From Drosophila miranda (Eukaryota > Arthropoda > Insecta > Diptera > Drosophilidae), in the NCBI RefSeq assembly GCF_003369915.1, contig NW_022881614.1, positions 21,244,336 through 21,308,335 of the forward strand: a DNA stretch of 64,000 nucleotides, given 5' to 3'. Under the pieces are notes generated by a model. The model was not told where the DNA came from. It saw only the letters and a program-made list of their open reading frames with translations, and did not search any database. The position numbers and the translations under genes are program-made. Shown one piece after another: positions 9,101 to 19,848 of the stretch. Numbering within the stretch: position 1 is the stretch's first letter; every line of letters starts with the position of its first letter.

Positions 9101-11543
9101 CATAACAAACATAATAATATAAAATGCATATTGCATGCGGTATGCGTTATCTGGTAATAGAAAAACTTAAATTTCTGATGTTGTGCCGATATAGTGTTAT
9201 CATAACTACATACATACCATACCACACCATACCTTTTTGTCAATCAATAATCAATACATTTTTGTTGCTGTTATGATTATAATTTTGTGTTAAAGTATTA
9301 CTGTTGCATACCTGTAATTCAGTATATTTCTAAACGTTTTTCCACAAGTTCCACGTAATACCCTGACACAAAGAACTATAATTATTGTATGTATATTTAC
9401 TGTAATATGATTTTAAGCCTATACTTTCGAAATGTACCGCTTTAAAATGTTTTGATTTTAATGATAAATATGTTACTGTACACAGAAATTAAATGAAATA
9501 AGGAAATTACCATATTAAGCGGGAGCATCGCCTGGTGGAGTTGGCCACATCGGCCATCGCTGGCTTCGCGGCCTTCTTCGAACGTGCAGACCAAGAGCCC
9601 CTCGGCTGCGACGATACACCAATCGACTGGGAAGCCCTGATCGACGATGCAGTTGCTGCAGCCATGGCTCTGTCCACCATGGGCTACATGGCGCAGGCCG
9701 ATGAAGCCTGGCTGCTGATACTCAGGATTGGGCAAATGCTGGACGAGAGATTCACCTACCTGCGAGCCCTGACCCACTTCCTGGGACAAGACCACCTGAA
9801 TTCTAACCAGCAGCTCCAACTCTCCGAGGAGGTGGATCGAGCGCAGGAGCTGCTCGACGATCTGTGGCCTCAGCTCCAAAACGGATGGTTCTTTAAGCGC
9901 CAGCATACTATAGTGATGCTCTGCTTCTGCCACATGGCCAGCTACTATGCGCGGCAGGCCAACTGCTGTTGCTGCAGGCCGAGGAGCTGCGCGCCCAGTT
10001 CGATGAGCGAGTTGGCAAGAGCGACATTGTGCAGATCACAATCCAGACAGTTCGCTTTCGATTGGACTACCTGCGGAAGAAGCGGTGCAGCAGCCTGCCT
10101 AGGAGGCCGACGCCCCTGCGACAGCTAGACACGCTGGTCGACAGCGTGCGCAACTACTGCACAGTGTCCAGCGTGGACCTGGGAGCCCTGCAGCTGCTGC
10201 TGGCTGACCTCGTGAGGGAGAGCACCGAGTGTGCGGCCAATCGGCTGACCGAGCGGTTCGCCTTTTACGGCACCACGCTTAACCTGGTGCTGCAGTCGGG
10301 TATGGCCCTGCGGACCATTGAGGTGCTCATCTCGTGGCTCTGGATGAACCTGCAGATGGAGTACCTGGACCAGGCGCAGTCCAAGCTGCGCTTCCTGGAC
10401 CATTTGCTCGCCATTAAGCCGCTTAGTCGAACGCTGGTGGAGCAGACATCGGCCAAATAAATCCCCGCAATAGCCGCCAAGGAAGATCTCAAGGCGAATG
10501 CCATGAGCGAGCTGACCAGCAACATGCTGCTCATGCAGCTCGTGGAGCCGATAAAGAAGCAGAACCAGCTGGACGTGGCCACACTCAAGTCTCTGCCCAT
10601 GCACGAGCCAATTCCCACCAGCCATCAGCTGCAGCGCTATGTGAGCAAGCAAGGGACGCCGCCCCATCTACGGGACAGCATGCAGCTGCAATGTATCTAC
10701 TTTATCGTGGGATGTCTCCATGCCCGCTTCAGCTTCTTGAAAAGGGAGACCGATCAGCTGGACGACTTCTATGTAGGGGCAGGCAATTGGCTGCAGGAGG
10801 ATCCCGTACGCACCGCCACTCTGGGCTCCATGCTCATCGTGCACGAACTCTACCACGTCAACTATCTTCGCTTCAGAAAGAAGCACAAGGAGGCTCTCAG
10901 CTATGCGGAGGCAGGTCTCAAATCAGTGTACCAAACGGTGGACATCAACTATAGCTTCAACCTCATGGTCCAGCTGAAGACGGCCCGGTTGGAGCTGCAT
11001 CCCGTTGGCAAAGCGAGGGCGAAGACCATTAGGCGAGCCCTCGCTTTCAACACTTCGCCAGAGGATAAACGCAGGAAAGGTGTTGTTGAGGGGACTACCA
11101 AGGCAAAATCATCTGCCAGTAGCAGCAAGAGCGGCAATGAGAACACGCCACCATCGGATCATGTGGATCTGAATGCCTGCCAGACGATCGAGATAAGCGA
11201 TGACGATGCTGCTTCGGTTTCAGCTTCGACTCCGGCTCCCTCTCAACTGAAACGATCCCAATCTGTGCCAGCCAAGGCCACAAAGACACGCTCCGCTAGA
11301 ATTGGTAGCCAACTAAAAGTACCAGAGATCATCGAATTGGACGATACCATGGAAGAGACGCCTTCCACCTCATCGGCAGCCTCAGTGAAGCGGTATCCGA
11401 CCAGTGATGCAAGGAGCACTCGTGCCCGCAACAGGCAACTCGAGGAAACGCCAGCGACCACGCGGGGGCGACCACGTCGGAAGGTACCGGAGCCTGCACC
11501 CCAGCAGGAGACAGTCAGCCTTAGGCGGCGGCAAAGGAACTGA
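6164..11543 (+). pseudogene. thr: three rows (separase N-terminal-like subunit), degenerate copy
   Basis: Three rows binds the small Drosophila separase and the securin Pimples, and is cleaved at anaphase to allow sister-chromatid separation. Exons can be traced at 6164-6467, 6527-7525 (GTAAGT...CGCAG intron of 59 bp), 7577 to about 8382 (51-bp GTACGT...TTCAG intron) and about 9513-11543. The protein is helix-rich and ends in a basic, Ser/Thr-rich tail (RRRQRN). Five lesions disable it: a frameshift near 6315, TAG at 7160-7162, a 1.1-kb foreign block (about 8383-9512), a frameshift near 9960 and TAA at 10458-10460. A LINE tail replaces everything upstream of the ATG. The gene is essential, so a working copy must exist elsewhere, presumably on the neo-X. 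The name rests on motif memory and on the adjacency to Orai. Confidence 0.78.
8383..9512. other. Unidentified AT-rich block interrupting thr, starting with a coding-like tail
   Basis: thr-like coding sequence stops near 8382 and resumes near 9513. The block opens, in a different frame (up to the TAA at 8548-8550), with about 55 codons that look genuinely coding: a basic stretch (PKRTRKIQGQH), an aromatic segment (DIYLWDYVGRRDYHWLEIF) and a very acidic terminus (SSDISESSDVSDDE). The rest is AT-rich, with a GAAGAA-rich tract after the stop, AATAAA-like signals near 8927 and no clear poly(A) or terminal repeats. It could be the 3' end of another gene brought in by rearrangement, or a decayed transposon. 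I do not recognise the protein. Confidence 0.5.
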
Positions 11544-11680
11544 TCAGAACTGACACGTGCATAGGCTTATAATAGTTTATAGTTAATATTTTTTTGTAGC
11601 TTGTCCTTATTCCACTTGATTGTTTATTTATAAACGTTATGGCAAGGAGATCGACCTTCCAGAGAATGTCTAATATGTTC

Positions 11681-12350
11681 TTATTGCTTGAGCACGGGTA
11701 TCAGCGAACTCTTGCAGATGTCCTGGACCCACCGACCAAACTGAATCCGATTCTGTCCGTGGTCGAAGAAGCCAGCGCCCGACTTGCAGCCCTCCTGGAA
11801 CTCTCCCACATAGCGCTTTCCGTTTGCTGAACACAGACGAAACATATGGATCGACGAGGATTCTACTGAACTTTCATTTTTTAGAAGACTCACCCGAGAA
11901 AAGGACGCCCCGTCCGTGCATGGCATCCTGGAGCCATTCCCCCACATAGACGTGTCTGTCCGCATACCAATGTATGCCGCGTCCTTGCCGCTTGTTCATC
12001 TGCCACTGACCAAAGTAGACGGATCCATCGTCGTAGTACTGTTTTCCCTCCCCGCTGCGCTTGTCATGGCGCCAATGACCCACATAGAGGCGATGCACCT
12101 GGCCATCAGGGGACTCCCGCCGCATGGATCCGTAGCCATGACGTTGGCCCCGCTGCCACTGGCCCTCGTACCCCAATCCACGACGGCTCGATTTCACTCC
12201 ATAGCCGTGGTGTTGGTTCCTCAGCCACTTGCCCTGATAGCGGCCATGTCCTCCGGCAGGATAGCGCAGGCTTCGAACACCATTGCCGCCACCAGCATGG
12301 CACGAAATGTTGCAGACAACTGAGCCCCAGCCCCGCTTTGGGTTTGTCAT
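11681..12350 (-). CDS. MORN-repeat protein, MORN3-like, two exons
   Basis: Exon 1 is 12350-11894 and exon 2 is 11826-11681, joined over a 67-bp intron with GTGAGT donor and TTCAG acceptor. Together they give 603 bases, a 200-residue protein ending LIPVLKQ. At least six MORN repeats are visible from about residue 30, with the usual Tyr-x-Gly-x-Trp pattern (YQGKW, YEGQWQRGQRHGYG, YVGHW, YFGQWQMNKRQGRG, YVGEW, YVGEFQEG, FGRW). Repeat spacing and the longer loop between repeats 2 and 3 resemble vertebrate MORN3, a testis-expressed protein. The frame is intact although thr on one side is wrecked and Orai on the other is truncated. Transcription converges with thr, leaving only about 140 bases between the two stops. 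Whether it is expressed is unknown. Confidence 0.75.
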
Positions 12351-13199
12351 CTGTGCTCTTCTTTCGTGTCCTGGGGTGCGTGCGGTGTCCCTTTTCTAAT
12401 CAACCCCAACCATGTGTCCTGGCTCCGTTTGCCCCCATCCAAAAACTTTCGTTAGCTAGTCGCTCTTCCAGTCGCTCCTGGCAGGCAAGCCTAACGACCT
12501 GATGGAGGTCAGGCGGGGGAACGGCAATAGAAAATCGCTTGCTTCGGTTAAATATAGGTAGAAAAAATCGTTTAATCGTACGTGTATAAATTACAGCGCA
12601 ATTTCGCTTACATATTCGCCTATCAATATCAAAATTTGGGCTAACACGATCTGGTTCGGTTCGAATTATTGGGTTCTTACACACTACGTGGGCGAGGGAA
12701 GACTGCGCTATGGATGAGGTCTGGGTCTGACATCGCGAGCGATGGCATACCACTAAAATACAATACAGATATTAGCGGACGCGCCAACTAGTTACAACAA
12801 ATATACAAGCTAATATTGAGGAATATTTAGTCAACACAGTGGTTTAAACCTGAAAGTAGTATTGCTTTAGTTTGGGTCTTTCATCATTGCATGCGATGAG
12901 TACACAGGGGTTACGATGTGTAAAGGTCTTGAGCTTAAAGAAACATTGCTCGGGGCACAATCCTTTAGAATATACGTACTCATACTGTTTTTGTATAATA
13001 AAAATCTACTGCCTTCTGCGTATCACAATTTGCATCAACTACAAATTTACAAAATATTCACTTATTTAGTCTGAGGATTGACGGCGAGGCCTCTGGCCCA
13101 CTGCCGTAAGTGTCTTTTCTTTTCGTTTTCGTTAAGTTTTCAGAGAAGGATCGCCGAGATGGTTTATTGCTTCGTGGGATCCTCGCGCGATTGATACTG
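12351..13199. other. Intergenic: MORN3-like 5' side and Orai 3'UTR
   Basis: I see no convincing gene here. The part next to 13199 should be Orai 3' untranslated sequence, transcribed leftward. The part next to 12351 should hold the MORN3-like promoter and leader. An open stretch on the minus strand (12400-12753) lacks any recognisable motif or codon pattern and is treated as chance. No transposon is evident. Confidence 0.5.
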
Positions 13200-13739
13200 C
13201 TAAACGATGTCGCCGGCGGCACCGTAGTGGATGCCGTTATTGCGATTATGGTTGTTATGGTGCTCGAGGTGATCCTGTTCCATCTGCTCCTTGAGGATCT
13301 CCAGCTCCCGTATGCCGGAGACCGTCACCTCGTACTTGTGCGTCACCAGAGACCGATAGAAGTGTATGGCGAAAGCCAGGAAGATAATCATCACGGGTAT
13401 CAGCACCACGCAGGCCGACCAGGCCGCCGGTGGGCTCAGATCATAGAACTTTACCCAGCACAGTATGGCTATCTCCAGCAGGAATAGGATCAACCCCAGC
13501 AGCGTCGAAAATGCCCACGCCGTCTCAATGTACCAGTGCAGGCACTCGTGCGGCGACTCGTGCACCAGGGAGATGCTGTGCAGGTTGCACACTACCTCGA
13601 TGTTCGGCAGGATGCAGGTGCTAATCATCAAAGCCAGCATATGCACGGCCACCAGCATAGTGGTGCAGATCGCAAACGCCACTAGCATTCCGGGCGGAAC
13701 CTTTGTGTCGTGGTCCAGCTGCACCTCCACCATCGCCAC
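13200..13739 (-). CDS. olf186-F: Orai store-operated calcium channel, last coding exon (5' exons missing)
   Basis: Orai forms the CRAC channel in the plasma membrane, opened by STIM when ER calcium stores empty. The 179 codons start at a splice acceptor (CCCCACAG before GTGGCG). They encode the end of TM1 with the pore glutamate (MVEVQLDHD), TM2 (MLVAFAICTTMLVAVHMLAL), the invariant MISTCILPNIE, TM3, TM4 and the STIM-binding helix (ELEILKEQMEQ), ending in GDIV and TAG. The exon itself is open throughout. One conserved residue is altered: the SPHER motif reads SPHEC. The N-terminal exons, which should lie at higher coordinates, are not seen in the window; transposons begin 0.5 kb upstream. The exon may therefore be a relic, or the remaining exons may lie further away. 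Confidence 0.9.
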   Translation of the reverse strand: MAMVEVQLDHDTKVPPGMLVAFAICTTMLVAVHMLALMISTCILPNIEVVCNLHSISLVHESPHECLHWYIETAWAFSTLLGLILFLLEIAILCWVKFYDLSPPAAWSACVVLIPVMIIFLAFAIHFYRSLVTHKYEVTVSGIRELEILKEQMEQDHLEHHNNHNRNNGIHYGAAGDIV

Positions 13740-14231
13740 CTGTGGGGGGACGCAAAAGAGCAGAGGTCGGGAGATTAGTGAGAGTCGTGGATGGGCTACG
13801 GGTTACTCTGCCAAGATCGCCGCTCTCAGGAGGCAATGCTCCTCCTATTATTATTATTAGCCATCTTTCTCAACATTTTGGCAAGTGTTGCTGGCGCGAG
13901 CAGATTTGTTTATATAATAAGTATCTCATTGGGTTAATTTATCTGATCTGCCCCTCTCTCACCTGCTACCTAGGTGCACAAACATGTGAAATATATTCAA
14001 AATATACAAAATAAAACTAGTCAAAATAGTGGAGGAACAGAGGATACCCAATGTTTAAAAAAAAAACAGTAAAAAAATATGTTGTAGCAAAAACAACATT
14101 CCAAAAATTAAGAGATTGTTAACGTAGATTAATTCTATAATATTCATCTTTCGATTTTATAATAGAATTTGACGTTGGCTATCAATGAATATGGTGGGAA
14201 TCCGCCTTCTGTCAGCGAGATCTATTGCCTG
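13740..14231. other. Orai intron remnant
   Basis: The sequence directly upstream of the Orai exon (minus strand) starts with a good acceptor (pyrimidine-poor but CCCCCCACAG) and then becomes AT-rich without coding potential. It ends at the 3' LTR of TRAM copy 2. I see no further exon here. Confidence 0.55.
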
Positions 14232-14603
14232 TGTGGAGATAATGTTTTTTATCCCCAATCGGCCGACTAATTATTTCGAATTAAATAAAACTCGGCGCAG
14301 AAATACAATTACGATATGTTCTTTAATGCGTGACATCCAAATTGCAAGTGTGGCTTGCCTGCCCTTTACATTGCCGCTCCGATCGCTAAGCGCAGCTTCG
14401 CTCGGCCGACGTCGGTAGGCAGACGCAAAGCGGAGATAGCGAAGAGCGAGCTGGCAGAGAGCGTTTAGCAGGGCAAGCAAGCGCAAAGCTTTAACAAACA
14501 AATGAGTGACATAGACATAAGTAACAAACAAAATAAGCGGCTGAGGGCCAAGAATTAGGTGCTATTTGGCAAGCAGCTAATCGGCTGGGTTCTGCTCCGA
14601 ACA
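14232..14603 (-). repeat. TRAM copy 2, 3' LTR
   Basis: 372 bases, identical in length to both LTRs of TRAM copy 1, ending with the reverse complement of TGTTCGGA at 14596-14603. Confidence 0.92.
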
Positions 14604-15388
14604 TTCACCCCCCGTTGGAAGGCAAAGGCTTTCAACAGATCCATCCTGAAGCGGCAGAACCGCTATTTTTCCAACGGCCCTCTTGAAGATGCTTGCTTGG
14701 GCGCAGCTGGCGGCTACGCTGGGATGATCGTCGAACGCAGCAATCGGCGCTTCTTTACGAAGGCGGCTTGTCGTGATTACGTCTTGATCATCGGGAACCT
14801 CTGTAATTGCATAGAATGGCAGGAAATTTGGCAATGTAGAAATTGTTGAAAGTTGAATTTCATTTAGCGTGGATATGTAGGTTTTTAATATATGGAAAAG
14901 TTCGCGGTGCAGTTCCTGATTCTCCGATCGCAGTTTTTCCACTTGCACCTGGCACTCGAGCAGCTGCTTCCTGCCTTGCTGCTCTAAGTTTTGGTACTCC
15001 AGCAAATCGAAGAACAAACCAGAACCTATCAACAGATTGATACGTTGGGGCTTGGAGAAATTAGGATCAGCTAGTTTTAGATTATTCGGCATTGGCCAAT
15101 CCTTTGCGTCTACGCCGAAGTTACAAAGTTGGTGACAATTGCAGCGAAGGAAGCTCGATAGCTTGCGTCCTGGGATTGTACAACTATATGTACAGACTTG
15201 CTCGAAGGTAGAATGGAATCTCCGATTCCAGAGATGTGAACATAAGACGAGCGATGATCCAACTGCAACTGATCAGCAAGTCTAGATGTTACAAAGTTTG
15301 CCTGTGATGCAGAATCCAAAATGGCACGACATGGGATAAGTGCTCCATAACGATCTGTTACATGGACGAGGGCAGTAGGTAGCAACAC
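14577..15388 (-). pseudogene. TRAM copy 2 protease-coiled-coil remnant
   Basis: Two overlapping frames represent the 3' part of TRAM coding sequence. The protease-like piece (15388-15110) keeps the ILDSASQANFV motif. A second frame (15092-14577) runs from the end of the protease region directly into the coiled coil (VEKLRSENQELHRELF) and on to KIAVLPL without the TAA found in copy 1. A deletion near 15120 separates the two frames. Decayed. Confidence 0.75.
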
Positions 15389-16713
15389 GTTCTGGCTAGG
15401 CTGAGATTTCTGGATCGAGGGGGAGGGCTAGAACACCCGCTTGCTAGAAGCACAGTCGCGGCCTCTTGCTGGATCGATTCCTCGGCCGGTGAAGAGGAAG
15501 ATGAAGCACCAGTTCCCGATGGAATGTGGAGTAGCGTGTGATGTTTGGCCTGGCAATGCCTGCAAAGTCCTGACCTGCACCTCTGCAATTCATGGCCTTT
15601 GTTGAGGCAGTTCAAACACAAGCGGCTCTTCTTTGCTTCTTTGTATCGTTCAAACGCAGAGAGATTCAGGAATGCCTGACATCTAGATATGTAATGCTCG
15701 GAGGAATTGCAATGGTTACATATGGGGTTAGGATGGTCGTTACTGGAGGTAATAAGGGTGACAGGTTTGTCTTCTCCCACCTGTTGACTAGGACTTGTTG
15801 CCATGGCTGATCCCGAATTCTCCAGCATCCGACATCTCGCTTCCAAAAATGAGGCCATGCTTGACCACCGCGGCAATCCTGACGTCGGCAAGTTCTCTTC
15901 CCATTTCTCCTTTGTTTTGTGGTCCAGTTTCGTGCCTATGATGAAGATCAGCAACCCATCCGAAATCTCCTGCGGGGTCGCCAAGGTCTGAAGTTCACGC
16001 AAGTGCGAATTGATTTTGTCGCTGAGCGCGCGCAAGCCGATAGCTGAGCCCTTCTCCACCCCTTGCAGCCCGAAAATAGCCTTGACGTGTGCCTGAAAAT
16101 GTAACAGTTTATTATCGAATCGCAACATTAGCAAATTCAACGCCTTGTCGTAATTCTCCTCAGAAAGTTCCAAGGAACGAATCGTATCCAGCGCAGCACC
16201 ATCTAGACATCCACGAAGATATTGGAATTTTTCGATGATTGGTATACTATGGTCTTTGTGCACCATTGTCGAGAACATCGAGTGGAATTCTGGCCAATCC
16301 ATGTAGTTCCCCCCGAATCGCGGAAGCTGCAACTCGGGCATTCGAGAACGGCCTATACTATTATAGGCGAACAACGACGAATTCCCCTCGAGAGTATGCC
16401 GAGCCGTTGAATTGGCAACATTTACCGTGCGAGCAGCCATCAACTCCCGCGACAGCCTGGACCTAACCTTGACATAAACATTCGAAAAGTCCAGCCGGGC
16501 ATCATGGGCTAACTGCAGGAAATCCAGCCTTTCAAGGCTCGTTTGAGCGGCATCGAAATCCGCATTCATTCGCTCGATTTGCTCTAAGCGAGCTTGAAGT
16601 TCTGCCTCATCTAACTCGGCAAGCTCTTCCTTGGTAAGAAACCGATCCATGGCCTTTAGTTGGCGCGCGATGGACTCGGCCTTGTGCTTGTAGAAATCTA
16701 CATCACTCGGCAT
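15358..16713 (-). pseudogene. TRAM copy 2 Gag remnant
   Basis: 451 codons match the TRAM copy 1 Gag almost residue for residue from the start ATG to the Ser/Pro-rich linker after the zinc-knuckle clusters. A one-base indel near 15410 then throws the frame off before the protease region. This would leave a truncated Gag with the DUF1759-like core and both Cys/His clusters, but no linked protease. Confidence 0.85.
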
Positions 16714-17110
16714 TGCTGCGTTCGCGACATTGGTAGGCTCAGGTGCTGTGTTGTTGAGGTTTTAAAAGAGTCACTCAGCACGACCGAAAAAGACACCCTG
16801 TATACGTATAAACGTGTGAACCGAAAGCAAAGGGATTACAGCTAATGCCTTTAGCTGTGCGAGCTGTCCGATTCCGCTTTGTACTCCGCTTGTGTGTATT
16901 AGTGAGTTCGCTGCACTGCCTACCGCACTGCACTGACCGAATTGTCATGACAGAGAAATTAATAGCCAGCAATGCGTGTATGTAGGTGTATGTAAGTGTG
17001 TTTTAGCACCGAATTGTGCTTAACCGCCGAAAATTTTCTAGGGCTAACGAATGTCGATCGCGAATGATTATTAATTGACACTGCAACTCAGAGCAGCAGA
17101 GCAAAAGAAA

Positions 17111-18219
17111 CGAGGGGGAACGTTGTGAGTTTCTACGGACACCGCAACTCTACAGTTATACCCGATACTAAGTCAGTATGGCTCTCCTCCGGCAGATGCC
17201 GCTAATATTAAACGACACGACAAAGAGTGCGTGCGAGAGAGACAGAAAATCAGTCTGAGCGTGACGTCACGCGCTGCGTAGCCACTGAAAATTGATTTGT
17301 TTCCTTTGGCTATAAAAATTATCTGATCTGATCCAGATTCAGCAATCAGATAGATATGGTCGTTATCTATGATTCTGCGTTTTTAGTTTTCTCGAATCTG
17401 CAATATTGTGCATGCAACAGATTTTCGTTCTTTGTGTAGGCGGAAGGGGGTGGGGCGAAATTTTGAGAAATACGTTTTATAGTGAGATCTAACAGGAGTG
17501 CGGATACCAAATTTGGTTACTCTAGCGCTAATAGTCTCTGAGATTTTTTAATATCCCCAGATTTTCGTCCTTTGCGGGGGCGGAAGGGGGTGTGGCGAAA
17601 TTTGGAAACAAACTCGTCTCGGTACGATATATTAGAAGTCTGGATACCAAATTTTGTTGCTCTAGCTTTTATAGTCTCTGAGATCTAGGCGCTAATGTTT
17701 TACTCTAAGCAAAGCCGCCTATGCTACGTGTGTGTTAGAGAGAGACAGGGCGAGAAAAAATAAAATTGTTTTCTTGATGCTGGCTATAATAATAATACGA
17801 TCTTATTCAAATTCTGCAGTCTAAAAGATATGGTCGTTCTCTACGATTCTCTACAGATTTTCGTCCTTTGTGGGGGCGGAAGTGGGCGGGGCGAAGTTTT
17901 GAAATATTTTTGTAGCAGTGACATATCACAGAAGTCTGGATACAAAACATCGTTGCTCTAGCTCTTATAGTCTTTGAGCACTAGGCGCTGAAGGGGACGG
18001 ACAGACGGACAGACGGACGGACGGACAGACGGACAGACGGACGGACGGACAGACGGACAGACGGACAGACAGACATGGCTCAATCGACTCGGCTTTTGAT
18101 GCTGATCAAGAATATATATACTTTATGGGGTCGGAAACGATTCCTTCTGGACGTTACACACATCCATTTTCACCACAAATCTAATATACCCCAATACTCA
18201 TTTTGAGTATCGGGTATAA
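17111..18219. mobile_element. INE-1/DINE-1 (ISY-type) Helitron-like element, copy 1
   Basis: Begins ACGAGGGGGAACGTTGTGAG and ends in a small hairpin (ATACTCATTTTGAGTAT) followed by CGGGTATAA. It shares the internal INE-1 landmarks: TATACCCGATACTAAG near the start, a GACG/GACA tetranucleotide run (about 17996-18075), and the ACTCGGCT...GATCAAGAATATATATACTTTATGGGGTCGG block. No coding capacity. It belongs to the same subtype as copy 3 (42169), sharing AGCAAAGCCGCCTATGCTACG. Confidence 0.85.
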
Positions 18220-18627
18220 TTACGTTATATTTTTAAACTTTCAGCTTTTTCAATGTTTTGCGGTCTACACAATTACTGCTAAGAACTTTTAACTAACTCT
18301 TAAGTCATTCCTTCTTTGAATGTAGATAAGTTAAGCGAAATCTACTTTCCCCTCCCGATTCGCGGGTAAACGAACGCAAGTCCGGCCCACAGTTTACAGC
18401 ATTTTCATTGTTATCCATCTCTCTAGCCTTACCTTACCCTCTATATGTATCCATTATTATATATCTCTCTATTCACTTCACCCCCGCCACACATACTGTT
18501 AAGTAAAACGAAATGTTTTTCATTGATTGAGGCACATCACACTACATAAACGCATGTGTTTTATAACGGAATTTTCTTTTAATAAACAAATACGAGTATG
18601 CAACAATTACAATTAACGAAGGGCCCA
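18220..18627. other. AT-rich unassigned spacer
   Basis: No gene, repeat border or open frame is recognisable here. It could be remaining Orai intron or the true left end of the tandem unit that follows. It is present once in the window. Confidence 0.4.
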
Positions 18628-19848
18628 CATTTATTTAGCCATAATCCATTCGAAATGTACATACATTTCTCAGATGTGTTTTGTACAATCCCCCGCCCCC
18701 ATTGAAATTGAAATACATAAACTAAAGAATTTTAATCTGCATTTTTGTTATTTCGATTGTTAGTGGTTTAATTACTAACCATACAGAATATACTCGTAGG
18801 TGTGCCAGTTCATACACAGGACGTGAGCCCACGCTGTTTTCTCCGCCTTTGCCGTCCGCTTGCCGTCGGTACCTCCTCCGCCGGTGATTCCGCCGTAGCT
18901 CCTCGCGCTCTCGGGAGGTCCAAGGGATGTGCTCTTGGTTGGACTGTGGCAGCCACTGGTTGTCCTGCTGCGGGTCATAGCCATTTTCGATTCACGCCCA
19001 CGGGAAATAATGTCAGCAACCCCGCGAATCAAACGCTGGGATTCAGCTTCGAGCCGCGTAAGTTAATCAGTATACATATGTAATTGTCGATAATTTTAAA
19101 ATATATCTTCCTTCACAGAGAACTTACGAGTATATACCCTACGCTTTGCCAAATCGAGCCGTACTCGATTTCCCCCTACCAGATGGAGTCCTATCCAAGC
19201 ATTATTCGAGACAGACCGAGGCCCATCCCAGCAGGACACAAGCGCACCCCTTGCAAGATCCGAACCCAACAAGCCATCGTCATCCTTCGATCTGGCCATC
19301 GATAACAAGGACTTTGACTATGGAAACCAAGGGAGGAGGTAGATAGATATAGTTGTTGTTAGGTTTAAGGATATATGTATATATATATTTAGATAGTATA
19401 TGCAAATGTTTTCCACTTATTTATTTCTTTATACTAAGCTAAGTTTCGATGAATAAAACTATTGAAAAATCATCCTTGTATGGGGGATAAAACTAAATAT
19501 TTTTGATGGGGGAAAGTGTGCTTGATCCTTGATAAGGACTCCATTAAATCAGGGACATTTTTCCGATCACAGGAAGCAGTCGCACGCCTATATCGGCCCA
19601 CAAATAGCCTAGAAAACTAAATGTGTAATGTTGGGGTTGCTGGAGTACCGAAGGATCAAAGAGATTTGTTTAATCCCGGCGGGCAATGGCACGCAAATAT
19701 CTATAGCAAATATCCTTGACCCTTGGTGCTTGATACGGAATGCATTAGATCAAGAAAGCAATTTCGATCACAGGAAGCCGTCGCACATCCCGATCGGACT
19801 AGAAATTGTGGAGAGAGAATTTCAAAGAAAAGAAATTTTTAAAAACCC

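Larger units (their letters stand above)
14232..17093 (-). mobile_element. TRAM: TRAM copy 2, 5'-truncated
   Basis: The sequence is homologous to 1050-4104 in reverse. It retains the 3' LTR and most internal sequence but stops just short of the primer-binding site, where sequence adjoining an INE-1 element begins. The loss of the 5' LTR leaves no target duplication to test. Compared with copy 1 it has an internal deletion of about 150 bases between the protease region and the coiled coil, a smaller deletion near 15120 and frameshifts. Confidence 0.9.

Noticed and set aside
9184..9196. TGCCGATATAGTG recurring inside the foreign block of thr and at the thr start
   Set aside because: Thirteen matching bases are expected several times by chance in 64 kb, and no structure supports a link, unlike the 17-bp match at an element border.
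12400..12753. 117-codon open frame on the minus strand between the MORN3-like gene and Orai
   Set aside because: No motif, and composition is unlike the neighbouring exons; it spans probable UTR and promoter sequence.
14271..14531. 86-codon open frame within TRAM LTRs (also 725-985 and 3805-4065)
   Set aside because: It is repeated because LTRs are repeated; no start context, domain or known LTR protein.
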